Shown in pieces: positions 43,501 to 58,500 of a stretch of DNA of 64,000 bases. Within the stretch, counting starts at the first letter, position 1, and every line of letters begins with the position of its first letter. Under the pieces are notes generated by a model that was not told where the DNA came from, did no database searches, and saw only the letters and a program-made list of their open reading frames with translations. Where the stretch lies: positions 248,001-312,000 of the forward strand of contig JAQGEQ010000175.1 of the NCBI GenBank assembly GCA_034620365.1, read 5' to 3'. Origin of the DNA: Pegea sp. RAD2-039 (Eukaryota > Chordata > Thaliacea > Salpida > Salpidae). The position numbers and the translations under genes were made by a program.

Positions 43501-46500
43501 TAGCTTCAAATGATCTTCCTCCTATTCCCTTTTCAAGACACAAAACCACAGATGATGAGATTGTCACTCTTAATGTCAGTGGAATTCGCTTTCAAGCGTG
43601 GCGTAGGACTTTAGAAAAATTCCCTGAGACTTTGCTAGGTAGTTGTGAGAAAGATTACTTCTACAACGAATCGAAGCAAGAATACTTTTTTGATCGCGAC
43701 CCAGAAATCTTTCGGCATGTCCTCAACTTTTACAGGACAGGAAAGATGCATTTTCCTCGAACTGAATGTGTGAGTGCTATTGATGAAGAGCTTGCCTTCT
43801 TTGGAATTCTTCCCGATTTGATAGCTGATTGTTGCTATGACGATTATCGCGACAGAAAACGCGAAAATGACGAGCGAATGGTAGATGACAGTACCGATGT
43901 GTTCGAGACCGGGACAGTTTCTGGTAACTCACCGCCTCTATCTACATCATCAACTGGTATCGGACCAGGTGGTGGTAAAGGTACAGGGACAGGAAACGGT
44001 ACAGAACCTTCCTTAAGAGCAAGAATGTGGCATGCATTTGAGAACCCACATACTAGTACCCCAGCGCTTGTGTTTTATTACGTCACTGGCTTCTTTATCG
44101 CGGTCTCAGTCATCGCTAACATTGTGGAAACTGTTCCTTGTGGAACAATCGGGACATCAGAGATTATGAAACCGTGTGGAGAACTGCACCCCAAGATATT
44201 TTTCTGTCTAGATACCGCATGTGTCACAATTTTTAGTGTTGAATACTTGATGAGGCTCTTTGCTGCTCCCAATCGCTGCAAGTTCCTTCGTTCAGTGATG
44301 AGCATCATTGACGTTGTTGCTATTTTGCCCTATTACATCGGACTTACGATCACGGATAATGAAGATGTAAGCGGGGCTTTTGTCACCTTGCGTGTCTTCC
44401 GTGTCTTCCGAATCTTCAAATTCTCGCGTCACTCTCAAGGACTCCGTATTCTTGGATACACCCTGAAAAGCTGTGCAAGCGAGCTGGGATTCTTACTCTT
44501 TTCAATTACCATGGCGATCATCATCTTCGCAACTGTGATGTTTTATGCTGAAAAGGGTCTTGAAGGAACAACTTTTGTCAGTATCCCTGCAGCTTCCTGG
44601 TACACCATAGTTACCATGACAACACTCGGGTAAGATTAGTTGATATTTAGTTGTTAGTTAGCTGATTGCTTTCAGACTGTTTCGATATTAAAGCTAACAA
44701 CTTTTGAATGAAAGCTTTTTGGTAGATATAATGGGAATTTCTGTTTTTTATGGCTTGTTTATTCAATAACAGTAGCATATGTCGTTACTTATGTTTGTTT
44801 AAGTTACATTGATAGATATTTATACATGTTTGTACTCAACACAACTATACTGGAAATAAAGAAGTATTGTTGGGACCTTACTTGAATTTCAATGAATGTG
44901 ATATAAAACAGGAATTTATTCTGTCTTATTTTGTAGTAATTAACTTTAGTTACACCACAAATTAAATTAACTAATCAAAATTCAACTTAAGTACATTTTA
45001 TAAAATGAGAATACTCAAGAAGTTTTTAAAGCTTATCAACAAGTTACTAACATTAATTTTATATATTATTGTTTGTTGTAACTTTTGCTTTTGAATTAGT
45101 TTTCTAATCAATTAATGTCAGATGATGTATTTTGTAATTTCTAGGTAACACTTAATCATTAGGTTAGTATATCATTTGTAAAAATTCTAAGTTTTGAAGT
45201 GAAACATTTACTTTTGATACTAAGACAACTTCATAAGATACCATTGAATAGTAAACATATTTCTTTAAACGTATTCTAAGTATCCAATCTAAAACTATTT
45301 CAATTTTTATAAACTAAACTTAAATTGAACAGATTATAGATTAGCTTGGTTTGTTTGTCTTACAGTCAATTAAAAAACAAATTTTAAGCAAAGGCATACT
45401 AAGAAAGTTTAAATGTATTGATGAAACTTTAAAACTGGTATAGATAAGTAGCCAGTAGCTTATCTTTATAAGCCTTACGAAGCCTGAAATTTACACAAAA
45501 AAGAAAATATTTCTGAAATTGTGGAAGACAAAGTCCTATAAGCTTACCTTGTTAATTTAAAAAAGTCATAAGTAGTCCTTTTTTACTTCTGATGGTTAAC
45601 TTGAGGTTTTCAATTCATATTTTTTAACTTTTATTCAAACGCATTTTTTATTTAGTAAATTCCTAAAACTCTAATATATCCTTTACTTTGTTTTTCGATT
45701 GACTTCGTATAATGTTTAATTTTATAAATAATCTTTTACATACATACATATTTAATTGATTGAATACTTTATGTTGTCAGATATCAATAGCAAAAGCTAA
45801 CAAACGTTCATTGAAATATCAATAAGTGTTTAAAGAATAAGTTTGAGTGAATACTTCAGATAATCAGTGTTGCTTTCTCATTCCAAAACTTACTGAAATT
45901 ATAAGTAAAATTGAATAAGATAAAATTTGCAGATATGGAGATATGGTACCTCGAACAATAGCTGGAAAGTTATTCGGAAGTCTTTGTTCGTTAAGCGGTG
46001 TGCTAGTCATAGCTCTTCCGGTTCCGGTAATTGTTAGTAATTTTGGACGAATCTATAGTCAAAGCCAACGCCAAGACAAACGCAGAGCACAAAAGGTTTG
46101 TAAACTGATCTTATGTGACCTTAGTCAGTAATGAGGTAAACCACCAAACAAAATTCTCAACCCTTTAATTTTGTTAAACTTCAGATAAATTTAAGCTAGA
46201 AAGACAATATCTAATTATGAATTTAAGATGGAGTAAATACGGCTAGCAAACATTCTGATTTATGTACTACAACATAAAAAAAAGTAAAGCAATAACAGTT
46301 TAACATTTTCTGAAAAAGGTATTAATCACAGCATGTACTTTCTTCCTGTATTTTTGACATTCTGAAGAAATTTTGACTCATCCAATTTTATCTAAACTAA
46401 AAATCAACAAAAAAATTTCTTTGTTTCAAATTTTTGTAAAAAATTTTAGAACTAGATAGCTAATGACACGTTACAAATTATTATATACAATTAAACCTAT

Positions 46501-49500
46501 AATTTGCATTTTTATTTTCTATATTTATAAATAAGTAAGAAAGACATGTATTTTTTATGTTATTGTTTGCTTTATATTTTATTTTTATAGTAACAATGAA
46601 GAACTACAAAAAGATCCCAACTTACAATTTCATCATTAAAATCGGGAAATAGTTTAAAAATAAGAAAAATTACTATCATTAATTATTCATTACCTTTTCA
46701 GTTTATAGTGTTGAAAGTTTGTTATTTTAAGTTTTGAAAATCATTTTTTAAAGCTGGAGTTTTGATATTTATAAAAAAAACGACTTTTCACTAAGCCAGT
46801 TGTTTGTAAGCCTGTTGCTTGAGCTAAATTTCCCTTATGTGACCTATTTAGTCTAAATAACCTAAGGGCACTTATAATTTCTGAAACTTTTCTTTACTTC
46901 TCAGAACTTTTTTAATTTTTAGTCTACTAACACCAGATTCGAATAAACTTATACTTTAAGTATGAGTTTTTTAATGATTACTTTAAAAAAATAAAATATT
47001 TAAAATAAGGCCTTAACGTATAATTAGTTAATAGCCTTTTATTGAAGAGTTTTTTGATCGTTAAAACTTTAATTCACTGGTTACTTTATAAACGACAGCT
47101 CTCAAAACTTACGATTGTAAAAATAAATCAATAAGTCATTTAGTTTGAAACTTTTGACTAACCATTTACAAAGAAGTTTTTTTCTAAGTCACAACCACAG
47201 TATTGTCACAATGAGAATTTTTGGACAAGCGTTGATGACTTTATTTTTATTTAAAACAAACAAAATTTCAGCTGATTTCGTTGTCAGATCTGATAAAACT
47301 TTGTGATAAATTTATTTTACTGTCAATCATACTGAGGTAAATATCCAAAGTTGAACTTCAGTAAATTATGAAGGTAAATTTTTTTGCAAAGCTCCAAAGA
47401 TATATAAATAAAATGATGAAGTCAATCAAAGTTTGATTGCTTTACAGACTGACCAATCTTGTAACAATACTCAGTAAAAGTGTCCTTGGAAAATTATTTG
47501 TGTTGAATTTGATAATTAAGGTGATCACTGTAGTGCCCCATAATAAAATATATTTATGTTACTTCTGTAGTATTTCATCAAAACATTGATATTAGATTAT
47601 TGAAAAATGTTATAATTATAGAAAGCATGTCAGATTCAACTAAATATAACGACCTTTATATTTCTATTTGTATTTAAAAGAGTTTTATTAGAAATATCAC
47701 AATCTATTTTAGTTTTAGTTACTTTAAAAAGTATTACTTGATTGTGATAAAAAAGATTTATTCAATTGTTATTTTAATGTACAAAAACCTCTACTGAAAT
47801 GTTTAATATATCATCAAACAATAGTTTTATTGCATATCTTAACTTGCCTAATATTTTTTGGTAGACTAGAAACACTATCAAAAATATTATTTAAAGAATA
47901 AAAAGAGTTTGCAAAATAGTATTTTTTCAATAAACAATTTTGTAACTTTTAATAAAGTTGCTTAACATCTTAGTAATATTTGCTAACTTTGGGTGTTAGA
48001 AAAGACTTTTTAATTAAGAAAATATAAGCAAAATAATTTCATACAAGAGACATTATAAGATTTATAATCTTAATCTATTATCTTTTCTAAGCTAGTATGA
48101 CTTTAATAAAATTTGACTTCATTAAAGATTTAACACTGAAATCATACCATTTGTAAAATGGATTATTTATTTTCTTGCTAAATATTTTACCTGAAATTTC
48201 TAGTTAGTTTTAGTAACCAAAAATGATCAACATCACTTAGATATAAATAAGGTTTAGTCAGTGAAATTCGAACGAAGTTTTCTTGTATACTTCACCTTTA
48301 AACAGTTTATAATGGATTTAACTAGTGAAATTTTACTTTAAAAACACAAAACTGAGATAATTAAATAGTTACGTTAAAGCTATCATTATTTTATTGACTT
48401 TTTGATCTATTTTTGTTTACTTATAGCGTGCAAGACTGGCTCGAATCAATGCCGGAAAACCATCAAAATCGTCAAGTTATTACAAAAAGAAATCGGACTT
48501 TAACGACGATCCAAACCAAGTAAACGTAAGTTTCACTTCTTCAGTTTTTTATCTTTATTGTTTAACATAAAGTAAGTTGTTTCTAGGAAAAATTATCTAA
48601 AATTTATTTGTGTAAGCTATATGCACTACTATTGAAAAGATATTCAGTATTTTATTATTAAAATACATTAAAAATAAACTTTTATATTCAAAAGTTTATT
48701 TGCTGACTTACAAAGGTGTCTTATAAGTTTTATAACCATACTAGTTTTATTTTTAACAAATAATTGATTTCTTCTTAGATTACTCTAAACTTATTAATGT
48801 TCATTTTAAATACTTTGAACTTACCTCAAATATTATTCATTTTAATTAAAGTCTAATGCTGAGTTTGTAAATCACAATTATCATCATGATCAATTCTCCT
48901 TTAATCATTATAAATTTATTATAACTACAAAAATGTTCGAATTAATTCTTTTTTCAGGAGTAAGTTTCTTATAAAAAAAATCTTATTCTATTTGTTTACT
49001 TTATCAGGATAGATTTCTACTAAGAAAAGATATAAAGTATAGAAAAACAAAACAAGCACAAAATATGTTAGAAAAGGGATTATTTGCAACAAGCTATGCT
49101 TGGTGCTAAAGATTTAATGATTAAATAAAGATAAACATCAAAGTTTTTCTAAAAAAAGGAAAATTACTCTTTCAAAAAATGTTTAATCTGAAGTATTTTT
49201 GCATGATAGATATTTGACTTTTACATTTTTAATTCGTGTTTTATTTTAAAATACTACTAATCATAACAACCCATTTTCTAGTTGAATAAATAACTTCTTA
49301 AGATATGCTTCAGAAATTTTGTTCAAAAACAGGTTAGACTAATTTTAACAAAAATTTAACTGAATTTTTATTGTTTTAATTAATGAATTTTTAAAAACTG
49401 TAAAAGATTTCAGGCATCTATTTTTGAGATGTGTTTAACCTACAAAAATATCTGACCCGTAAATTACCAGGTTTTTGTTGATTGATCTGCAATTAGAGAT

Positions 49501-52500
49501 AATTATAATTTTTATGATAAAATTGGTTTGAAGTTGTTAATGAAAAAAAGACTCAATTATCAAAGCTTTTGTTGTGCTAAGGTTCTTTAGGTATTCAAAC
49601 TCAGTACTTAATTACTTCAGTACTTTTTTGTATTTTTGCTTTATTTTTTACTGGTTAATTTTTTTGTCAGTTTTTATAGGCTTCTCTGAATTTTATTGAT
49701 GTTTACTCATTTATCAGTATTCAATTTGATTAAATCACAAATCTTTCAACGCTAAAATTAAACTACTCATGAAGTTTTTTCTTTTGTAATTCGCTACCCC
49801 ATTTTATAGCTTGAAATAAAGCTATCTTATGTTTTACTTGTTTTATAGAAAAGAGGTGCCCAGTAACCTGATCAGTAACTTGATAGCAACTAAAATTAAA
49901 TAGAAGTTTAAATTTTATGAAATAATTAATTCTCTGTAAAAGCTATTCTAGTTATACTTGAATTATTCATGTTAATTATATAAAGTTTAGAGCAAGATGC
50001 TTGCTTAAAAATGTATTGAGAATTATTAATAATTATTATTACAACTGAAGATGTTTATTAAGTGGCGACCTTGAAAGCAAGTTTTGATAAGCTACTATTA
50101 ACTTACATAACAAGTATCTAAGATGAAGTTTATTTCTATCAAATTTTCGATTAGGTTAATTTTATAAAACTGTAATAACATAAACAGTAAGATTTTTAGA
50201 TAAACTAAATATTCATAACAAGTAAGTTACATTGATAAATATCAAAACTTTAAAAATGTTTGAAAAAGACTTACTATAAAATTTAATATTAATTTTAGAT
50301 CGTTTCTCATATTAATAAAAGAACTTTTATCTTTCGAATTTTCTATAAACCTGCTTATTACTTATAAAACTTTGAACAATAAGCCTTTTGTTTCTTGAAA
50401 TATTTTTTAGATGTAAGAAATGTAAGTTAAGTTAGAAGAAAAAAAACAACTTGATATAGAATATTTAAAATACAAAATCATGCATATCTGTTTTTACATT
50501 ATATATATTATATATATATTAACATGTGTTAGTCAATAACCTTTATATCGAATTAACCAAATGTTTCTAGCTTCTGTAGCTTTCTCTAATACTTATAAGC
50601 TTCAACAAGTTTGAGTAAGTTTTTGCCTGTTAGCAAATAATTTTCATTTTCGATTTTTTCTTCAATCTTTATTTAGTAAATTTTAAATTTTGTAAAATTT
50701 ACTAAATGTTTAAAAGTCTTAAAATATTTTTAACTTTGAAAAGGCTTAAGTAATGAAATATTTCTATCAACGAATGATCAAAATTAAATAATCGACATTT
50801 AATATCATTCAATATAAAGTACTAAAGAAGTATCCACTAAACTATTCTATAAATAAAAAATAAAGATGTATTGCCAACAAAATATTTCTATTTAGATATT
50901 AAAATATTTCTACATTAATTAAATCCCTACAAGTTTAACGAATAAGACATCATTTTAATTCTCCTATTTAAGAATAATTTATAAACTTCATTTTCTGGTT
51001 AACTTGTAAGAACACCTTGTGTTATTTTTAGTGGAACTGTACGCGCTTTTACAAGTGAATAAAGCGTAGCAAACTTAATATATTACTTTTAAAAAAAGCA
51101 ATTTACAGCCAATAGAAACTATCTTAAGTTATCCTTCAGTTGGAATGCATTTTTTTCATGTTTTTTTATTTTCATAATCCATAGTCTTTACTAATGTAAT
51201 TTTAACCACATCTTATAAGAGCTATAAACATTTAATGTGAATTCATAAGGTTCTGCAAAACTAAACAAAAAGTTCTTTTTTGATAAATATTTTGTTAATT
51301 TAAACTTTTCTATGAAGTCCTTAATATACATCTAACTAGACAAATTTATTTCTAATTTTTGATAGTTCTTCTATAATAGCATATAAAAAATTATCTTATT
51401 TTGTATAGTTTTTAATTACCTTTATTTTAGTTATTAACATTTTTATCATGATAGATTTACTTTTTTCTCAAATTAGAACAGCATTAGAGCAGGTAACTCT
51501 ATATAGTTGTACTTCCAAAAGTTTTGTTCTATATTAAATTATCTTGCTACAACAAAGTAAGTTTAATAAAAGCTTTTGCGCTGTTAAATAAAAACATAAA
51601 ACAGATAATCTATTTTTAGTACTGTTCGTAGCTTCATGTATTGGCACAAATTAGCTTAAAGACATTAAAGTGTGGATTATTTTACAGTTTATATTTTAGA
51701 ATATTCCTAATCACTATTTATAATTCAACTGACAAAAAGCTGTTCATGAAACCTTTTGAATATAATTTTGTATTTTGCTAAAAACTTTATTTTTTTGAAA
51801 TGATAATATTATGTTATATACACAACTTCTTTAAAAAAGCTATAAGAATTGTTTTAGATAATTAAGATTTGATATTGATTAAGTAAATACAGACATTATT
51901 GAAAATTTATATTAAGAAAACTACAAAAACCAAATTTTGAACATAACTTTTATTTCTTCTAGCTCTATTTTATGTATACAAAGTTTGTCTAGAACGAAAT
52001 TATGTAATTTTTGTGACGAGTTATAGAATCAGATGATTATGACAGGTAAAGTTTCATCAGATCAACTAATTAAGGACTTTGCCGTGACGTTTCATTGTTG
52101 ATAGCAGTTTGGAGAACACCATCAACAAGATATCAGGAACTGATTTATGAAATTAACTTGACAAATTATGATATTGTAACAATCGTTAAAAACATCATTC
52201 ATTTTTAAAAATAAAATAATTGATCTATACGAATTTATACTAGAATTTTTTATTATTTTTATGAAGTGTTATCATGTATTTTATTTTAATAACGTTGATA
52301 GGAAATTGTAGAATTTACGTAAAAATAAAAACGCATTAATTTGTTTAAATGATAGATTTAAATGAAAGTATGAAATGTAAACTTTTGTTATTTAGTTTTA
52401 CAAGTAAAATGTTTGCAATTAAACATGATAAATATTAATTAATGGGTTAAAAGCCATTTCATTATATATACAAACACAAGTTTTTATAAAGATTGATTAC

Positions 52501-55500
52501 CATACACAAAAATATTTAATTTCAAAGTGAGATATACTTTTTCAGACAAACTATTTAAGATGTTAAATATTCAAACTGAGTTTTTAAACCTTACATATTG
52601 AAAGCAAAGTATAGCTTCAAAGTTGTTTTTTTTTACCAAACAAACTGTAGTTTTAAGTATATGTACAAAACTAAAACTTCCTTTTACTGAGTTTACTTAA
52701 TGTAACTTGAAACATTTTGCAAAATTTAAACAAATGTATATATAACTTGTAACATATGAAAATTTGTTGGTATTCATTGTTAATTAATTTTCATTTTCAT
52801 AAATCTAACTTCTATTATTTTTTAATTTTAAGTTGGAAATTGCCTCAAATGGACCTCATCATTCAAATGAGATTGACCGTTTTGAAATAGATCATTTTCA
52901 TCTTTTGAATTGTCTAGAGAAAACAACAGTAAGTAGCCATATATTTTTAACGTTGTTAGATATTAATTTTTGTTAAAAATGTTACATTTAAAAAAAATAT
53001 AAATTATTCTTTGTATGTTTGGTCAATTTTCGTAAATAATAATAGTTGTTTCACAAATTAAAAGTTTATTTTAAATTAAAAAAGAAGAAGAAATTATACA
53101 CTGAAGTTATATATTTATCTAACTTTCAAAATAATAAAATCAATATGGTATGCTGCACTAATGATGTAACACTAATATTGTTTCAGCAAAACTATAAATG
53201 TATTAATAATTTAGAATTAACAAATCATATAATAAAAAGCTTTTTATTCAACTTAGAAAAACTTGATTAAATAAAATAGAATGTTTGTATCTGTTATACG
53301 ACTTTAAAATTCTAATTAAATTTTCAAATTGGTATCAAACGTTTAAATAATGTTGTTAGACAAATACATAAACAATAAATGTTCTAAAAATAAGCTTTTT
53401 AATAAAGTATGAAGCTTACTTTTATAACAGAACAACACTTTGTCTAGCAAAAGATTAAGAAATTTAATGTCAAATATTAATCAAAATTTTTATCAGAGCT
53501 GTTAAAGTTTAGAAAGAAAGTTTGACTATTTGTTGTCAATGGTTTAAAATTTATTTCTCAAATCATTTAGGAAACTTTATGTTAACATTTCAGGAAAGAT
53601 TTTAACAAGAAAGCCTTATTGATTTTATAGGTGATACAGAACAAACTGAAATAATTTTCTATTAAATAGTTTTTCCATTATTAATTTTATCAGTCGTTTT
53701 ATAATTTATTGAGATATGAGAAAGTTTTTATAAATGCTTTTACCTGTTATCAACAGTAGTGGAAAAGCTTAGGCTTTCTAAAATATTTCTGATTTTAAGT
53801 GATTCACAGCATACTAATTGATGACGATTTATTACTAATCGCAGTTTCGAATGTTTCAAGCTTTTGTTTACAGCATAAACTGATTTTTTTTTCGTTCGTA
53901 CAATCTTCTTAAACAGCAAACATTTATGGGTTTATTTTGATGGCTAACTTTGTAATTTTAAAAACTCTTTAACTTCGAGTTTTGGTCTTTCGTTTTGAAG
54001 CTTTCAACTAACTTTCAAAAAACTCCACATTTTGCGTTTCACGGTATTTAGAAAACTTCATATAAAATCAGATTCAACAAGCTTTTGTCAAATTCAGTTT
54101 ATAATTTTGTTCCTTTTTCTTTTTGATGTTCTTATAATGAATAATTAATTTGAGAATATTGTATAATAAAGACTTCTTAATTAATATTTATTTTGTTTTT
54201 GACAATTTAATTTTTTTGAAATATTGTCGATTTATACTATTAAAAAAACTTCAAATAAATACTTCAGTTTTATGATTTTCTGAAACCTATCAATTTGAAA
54301 AGTAATTTATTTAAACAGACTTGCTTACGTTTCTAATTGGAACTAAAAAAATTCTTCTAACCAAGCAAGATTGAATTTAAAAAGTTATTATCTCAATCAC
54401 TTTTGATTTCCATTTTTCAGTGTGCAGTTTATGAAAAGTTACAATTCGAAATTCAAATTGATTCAACTCCTAAGGTTTGGGAAGCTCCTGAAACAACCTC
54501 ATTATTGTCTCATAAGAGAAAATCTTTCATCTAAGAAAAGAAATGGATTCTAAAAGATATAAAAAATTAAAATAACAAAACTTTCATTTTAACACCTTAC
54601 TTTGAACCTAACTGATTTATCAGTTTAAAAAAATAGTTTAATTCAAGACAAAATTCTGATTGCTTCAACTAAATCCATATTGCTTTATGTTCTTTCTTCA
54701 TCTTTGTCATTCAGCATTGAGCTTTTTTGCCTTTATTTTGCTTCATCTAATGATTGATGTGACTTTTTTTGCACAATTCAGCTTGAAACATGTTAAATGT
54801 AAAATTATTTGTGGCAACTTTGTGGTTACTGATTTATTAGTTTGGTTAATTACGTTTTTAGCATGCTTACATGTTCTCCTTTTCTTAATGTTTCCTTTAT
54901 TTTCTTAAGTTGAGGCTTATACTTACAAAAATGTAAAAATGAAACGCATGTGCTACTTTGTGTATAAGTACAGCTAACTGTTATCCTTTTAACAGTGATT
55001 TGTTTGATGATTTATATAGACATCATAATATAAAGTCATTTTAATTAAATTTTTGTTATTGTTGCATGGATTTGAATGAAAATCAGTATTTGCTTGAAAA
55101 CGGTTGCTTATACGTAAATACAACTAAAATATGTCAATTAAAACCATTTTGTTTATTTCACCAATCATATTCAAAAATCAAATTTCTACTTTTCATTAGT
55201 TAGGACTAAGTCATACTCACGTGTTCAACCAGTATACACATTTATCAGTTAATTTCTTAATGTGTCTACGTTTCCATCAATTTCTGATCCATAAATGGCA
55301 TTTGCAGTGAGCCATAAATCTATACTGTGGTCTCATTTTGACATTAATATGTTACATCATCTTTGCTTAGTGTAAACCTTCAAAATACAAACTCTTTTCA
55401 CCTTAAAAGCTAATATGTAAATTATTGATACAAACATAACACTAAATATACTAAAGTCTGATTGTAAATAGTTTCATTATTTTAGCAGAAGACATTTATT

Positions 55501-58500
55501 TAAAGGAAGAATAATTTTATAGTTTTTTCGACGAAATGTTACATCAAAAATTGAACAAGTTGAACGATAAATGCTTAGTTCTGTTAATAATTTTGTACGA
55601 ATTAAAAAAAATCACATTCTTGTACAGTTATCACGAACACTGTTGAAACAATTTTCTTTTTATAGAAACTAATTACATGAAGTCTGTAAGGTCTATAATG
55701 ATGTCAAAAATTACAGCATAAGTTGACTCGTTTTATGGATTAAAGTTTTGATTTTTAGTTAAGCAGTAAATGCAAATTTAAAACTAACTTAAAAAGATGA
55801 AGCTGATGAACAGGTTTAAGATGTAGAATATCTTCATGATGATTTTGTGAGACTAATACGATGGCTTACGTTGATGGTAAGCTTTACAATCACTACTTAA
55901 AAGTTAAATTAGTTCCACAGTGATGTTTTGTTAGTTTCCATCTGCTTATTATTGCTACTGAGCTTAATTTAAAAAGAAAAAGATTTTGATCATGAGTAAG
56001 TCAAAGCTATAAACTTAATTATTCTATAATTAAATAAGGTTAGATAAGTTAATCATTTATTCAACCTTTGTATTGCCTATCAATTGTTTCATTCTTTGCA
56101 ATTAATTATCTTACAATTTTTTTTCCAGTTTGCTAAGATGTCAGTTCAAGTTTGTAAAATTAGAAAGATTTTTATAATTATCTTACAAAGAAGGTCTTAG
56201 TGTTCTCATGTAACAAGTAAAAATGGTTCTATAATAAAACTCTGAGTATATTCAAACCTTATATATAATTTTTATCAGCTCTTTTTGTATAATTTATACA
56301 TTTATTTACTTTATAACGCCATTCACTGCCTTATGTTTACACTGTAAGCTTTTAGATTGATTATTTCACTGCAAAAAATTTTCTTTTAAAGAAAAACTAT
56401 TTTGAAGGTCGAAAAAAAAACCACAAAAGTGAAAAGTTGTGAAGTTTTAGAGAAACAGTAGTTTCTTGTAGAGACTAAAGTCATTGAACAGAGAGCAATT
56501 TCAATTTTAAAATCTCTAAAATATTTCTACAAATTAACTCTTAATTTCAAACGATTTTCATTAAACTAATTTTCAACAGAATCATGAGATTTTTGACGCT
56601 GAGATAAATCCAGTCTCACACTCTTTAACAACAATCCATCATCTTCGAGAAGGGAATGAGACACACAAACATAGATCGCCCAAGAAATCGCTTCCTGTCA
56701 ATTTAAGCGAATGTTCTCGACCTCTTAGTGGTAGCGGTGGAAACAAATATAAAACAACACCATTTGTTATTAGAGTCAAGAGTCCGTCTTCAAGAACTCA
56801 GCTGTCTGAAGATCAAATAACTTCAGTGTCAGATATTAGAACTGAAGTTGCCAACAGGTTTGAAACAAATTTACTTTTTTCGATTTTAATTAATAAGTTT
56901 TAAATTTTATTTCTGTTCTTTGAACTAAAGTTTGACCTCTACACCTTTTTCGAGCCTAAAACTTCTTACATTGCTCGTAAAAAATGAACTGAAAGCTGAT
57001 TAATAGTTTGGAAAACTGTTAAAATCGCTAAATGAAAATAATTTACATTTTTTAGTTGAACACATTTTAGCCAGCTTATTTCATGACATCATCAAGACAA
57101 CAAATTCCATAAAATATTAAACCGAAACCAAAACTATAGAAAAACTAATGAATTTATCTTTATTATTCCTTGAAATACAATTTGCTATGGATTTAGTTTT
57201 AGTTACCCGTTTCTAATCAGCTAGTTAATGTTCATAGTTTTATTAATTATATATTTTATATTTATTAATAAATTATAAATAGATATTTTCGCTAGTAAAG
57301 AAAACAAACGAATATAATTAATAGTGGTTATTACAGCTTATGATTAATAGATTATATTTTATTTTGATAAATATTTTTAAATAAAAAATCTGAGAAAAAA
57401 TTTAAAATAACAGAAAATTTGTTGCTTTTATTTTCTTTAAATTAAGTAATTAGAATCTACAAAATATAATTAAAATCGATTTTGTGATTTAAGGTAAAAG
57501 TAACATTTAAAGGTTGCAAAATTTTTATCATTAACACTTAATGGTATATTCTGAGGGGTTTTTTCTAATGTAGTCTTCTTAAATATCAGTGTTTAAAGTA
57601 AATACCTTACGCCAATATATTGTATCTTTTTTTCAACTTTTTAATGATTGTTATCAAAGTTGTTAGTTAATCGGCATAATTTGTTATGATTTAAAAAAAT
57701 AAAACGCGATTATTTAAAAATATACAAATTTACACATTAAAAATATCACTAAATGATGTTAATTTTGAACAACTATTTCTTAAAGAAAAACTAAAAAAGA
57801 TTTACATTTTTTATTTGATTACAAATATTAAGTAGAAAGTTTATAATTTTTTGTTTAAAAAATTTGGTTATTTCGACTTTATTTTCATATCAATTTATGA
57901 AGTGTTTAGTAGTCTTTTTTATCTTAAATTTATATTCAACATGTCAAAAATATGTTTTAATTTTGTTTTTCTTCTTATAAACTTATCTTCTAAACAAACA
58001 CTGACTGTTCTAAACAATATTTTAATCATGTATATTATTTAACAAAAAAGTTCAAATATTCTAACTCAAAATAAATTAGTTGTTTGTAATTTGTTTTATT
58101 GCACATTTAACAGTATTGTTCAAAAATTTCTTTGAAATAAACTTTTATAAGCAAAGAGAATAATCAATAATAAATGAACTTGAAAAAAGAGAAAAATTGT
58201 TTCACAAAACTTGACAGTAAAACCCAGAATTCAATTTAGAGAAATTTTCTTAACTAAGTCAAAGTCCATATTTATTTTATTTCTTGTAAACTTTAACTTA
58301 AATCTAATTTTTAAATCAAGAGATTATTAAATACCATTTGTAATCAAATATTTTATTTTCTTTAAAAGTAATTGACACAACTAAATTTTGTCAGAGTTTT
58401 GACGAATAATCAACTTACAATAATACTTGAACTTTTTGTGAATTAAGAAATTTAATTATTAATTTCTATTTTCAAAAATGTATTTATTTTTCTGGTTTCT

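Noticed and set aside
44078-44308. 76-codon minus-strand frame
   Set aside because: Antisense shadow of Kv4 S1-S3.
46912-46950. TTCGAATC resembling a tRNA B box in Kv4 intron 3
   Set aside because: No paired T stem and no A box at the right distance.
54660-54908. 82-codon hydrophobic frame in the Kv4 intron
   Set aside because: Non-ATG start, pyrimidine-rich sequence giving Phe and Leu, no family match.
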